NCBI RefSeq assembly: GCF_039634365.2
Contig: NZ_CP155079.2
Span: 3,100,001-3,164,000 of the forward strand
Direction of reading: 5' to 3'
Origin: Mucilaginibacter sp. PAMB04168
GTDB taxonomy: Bacteria; Bacteroidota; Bacteroidia; Sphingobacteriales; Sphingobacteriaceae
DNA length: 64,000 bases
The translations under genes and the position numbers were made by a program. Below, piece by piece: positions 63,454 through 64,000 of this stretch. The stretch's first letter is position 1; each line of letters starts with the position of its first letter. Below the pieces are notes generated by a model. The model worked only from the letters and a program-made list of their open reading frames with translations, was not told where the DNA came from and ran no database searches.

Positions 63454-64000
63454 ATGGAATTAAAAGATTTGAAAGGAAAAAGAGCACTTGTAACCGGTGG
63501 TACAAAAGGTATCGGTAAAGCAATTGCCGACCAATTAGCACAAGTAGGTGCAACAGTTATTATTAGTGCCCGAGCGAAGCCCGAGGATACAACTCATCAC
63601 TTTATCGCGGCGGACCTAACAAATGCAGATCAGGTAACGGCGCTTGCTAACGAAATAAAAAATACTTTTGGCGGCATTGATATATTGATCAATAACGTAG
63701 GCGGGCTAACCACACCAGGTGGCGGGCATAGCACACTTACCGATGCACACTGGCAACAGGAGTTGGATCTGAATCTGATCTCTGCCATCAGGCTCGACAG
63801 AATATTGCTACCACAAATGATAGAACAAAAAAGCGGCGTGATCATACATATATCATCTGTTGCCGGTAAACAAGCATTATGGAACCTGAACTTGGCTTAT
63901 GCTGTTTCGAAAGCCGCGCTGAACAGTTACAGTAAAGCTTTGGCCACCGAACTGGCCGACAAAGGCATACGGGTGCTTACGGTCTCACCTGGCGCTACCA
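63454..64000 (+). CDS. Short-chain dehydrogenase/reductase, cut by window end
   Basis: 182 residues are visible and the frame is open at the edge. TGGTKGIGKAIADQLAQVGA is the NAD(P) binding motif; INNVGGLTTPGG is the NNxG segment; VIIHISSVAGK carries the catalytic Ser; LAYAVSKAALNSYSKAL has the YxxxK pair. It resembles 3-oxoacyl-ACP reductase/SDR family oxidoreductases. A TetR operator precedes it. The substrate is likely the inducing small molecule or a relative, which is inference. Confidence 0.9.
   Translation, partial: MELKDLKGKRALVTGGTKGIGKAIADQLAQVGATVIISARAKPEDTTHHFIAADLTNADQVTALANEIKNTFGGIDILINNVGGLTTPGGGHSTLTDAHWQQELDLNLISAIRLDRILLPQMIEQKSGVIIHISSVAGKQALWNLNLAYAVSKAALNSYSKALATELADKGIRVLTVSPGAT

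Noticed and set aside
1-64000. CRISPR array, insertion sequence or prophage
   Set aside because: No regularly spaced repeats, transposase, integrase or phage structural genes were seen.

Overview
The window looks like chromosomal DNA of a Bacteroidota bacterium, most likely family Sphingobacteriaceae (Mucilaginibacter/Pedobacter type). Reasons: many SusC/TonB-type outer-membrane barrels with a CarboxypepD_reg-like N-terminal domain, DUF4290 next to murA, DUF4625 lipoproteins, promoters of the TTTG / TAnnTTTG class, a MurA with Asp in place of the catalytic Cys, and a tmRNA whose tag reads GENNYALAA. No insertion sequence, phage gene, CRISPR array, tRNA or rRNA was seen. The taxonomic call rests on recognised families, not on a search.

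Layout. 1-9.2 kb: a cut-off fatty acid desaturase, an outer-membrane barrel gene with a glycine-rich CBM9-like partner, SlyD, a DUF255 thioredoxin-domain protein and an SDR. 9.4-26.9 kb: mostly housekeeping (UvrD/PcrA helicase, XRE regulator, M20 dipeptidase, dGTPase, DUF4290, MurA, MFS, HAD, DinB, PQQ-type sugar dehydrogenase, L,D-transpeptidase, SSB). Inside it a TPR/HisKA protein without an ATPase domain faces two tiny secreted peptides.

27.5-41.3 kb: an exopolysaccharide locus. A pseudo-receiver, a receiver-sugar transferase fusion, a half-size TolC protein, a Wzz/BY-kinase-like protein, a 45-residue membrane protein, a Wzy-like polymerase/ligase, two glycosyltransferases and a clan-A glycosidase run forward. 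A GT2 and a Wzx flippase run backward, followed by a LuxR-type regulator. All three receiver domains in this locus carry Glu instead of the phospho-accepting Asp, which is the most unusual signal in the window.

41.4-47.4 kb: GH2 glycosidase, manganese catalase, a small hypothetical, another glycosyltransferase and the tmRNA gene. 47.6-55.6 kb: a reverse-strand operon that looks like a metal (probably zinc) acquisition system: a small Cys/His protein, a ZnuD-like TonB receptor, three DUF4625 lipoproteins with His clusters, another lipoprotein, a frameshifted TlpA-like thioredoxin and an AztD-like beta-propeller lipoprotein. No ABC transporter accompanies it.

56-64 kb: a lipoprotein, two NTF2-like secreted proteins, a LytS/LytTR two-component pair with a 31-bp palindrome upstream, an AraC regulator beside an alpha/beta hydrolase, and a TetR regulator followed by an SDR cut by the window end. 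Two matching palindromes sit before the TetR and SDR genes and are probably its operators. Several further long perfect palindromes lie in intergenic regions and are listed separately.
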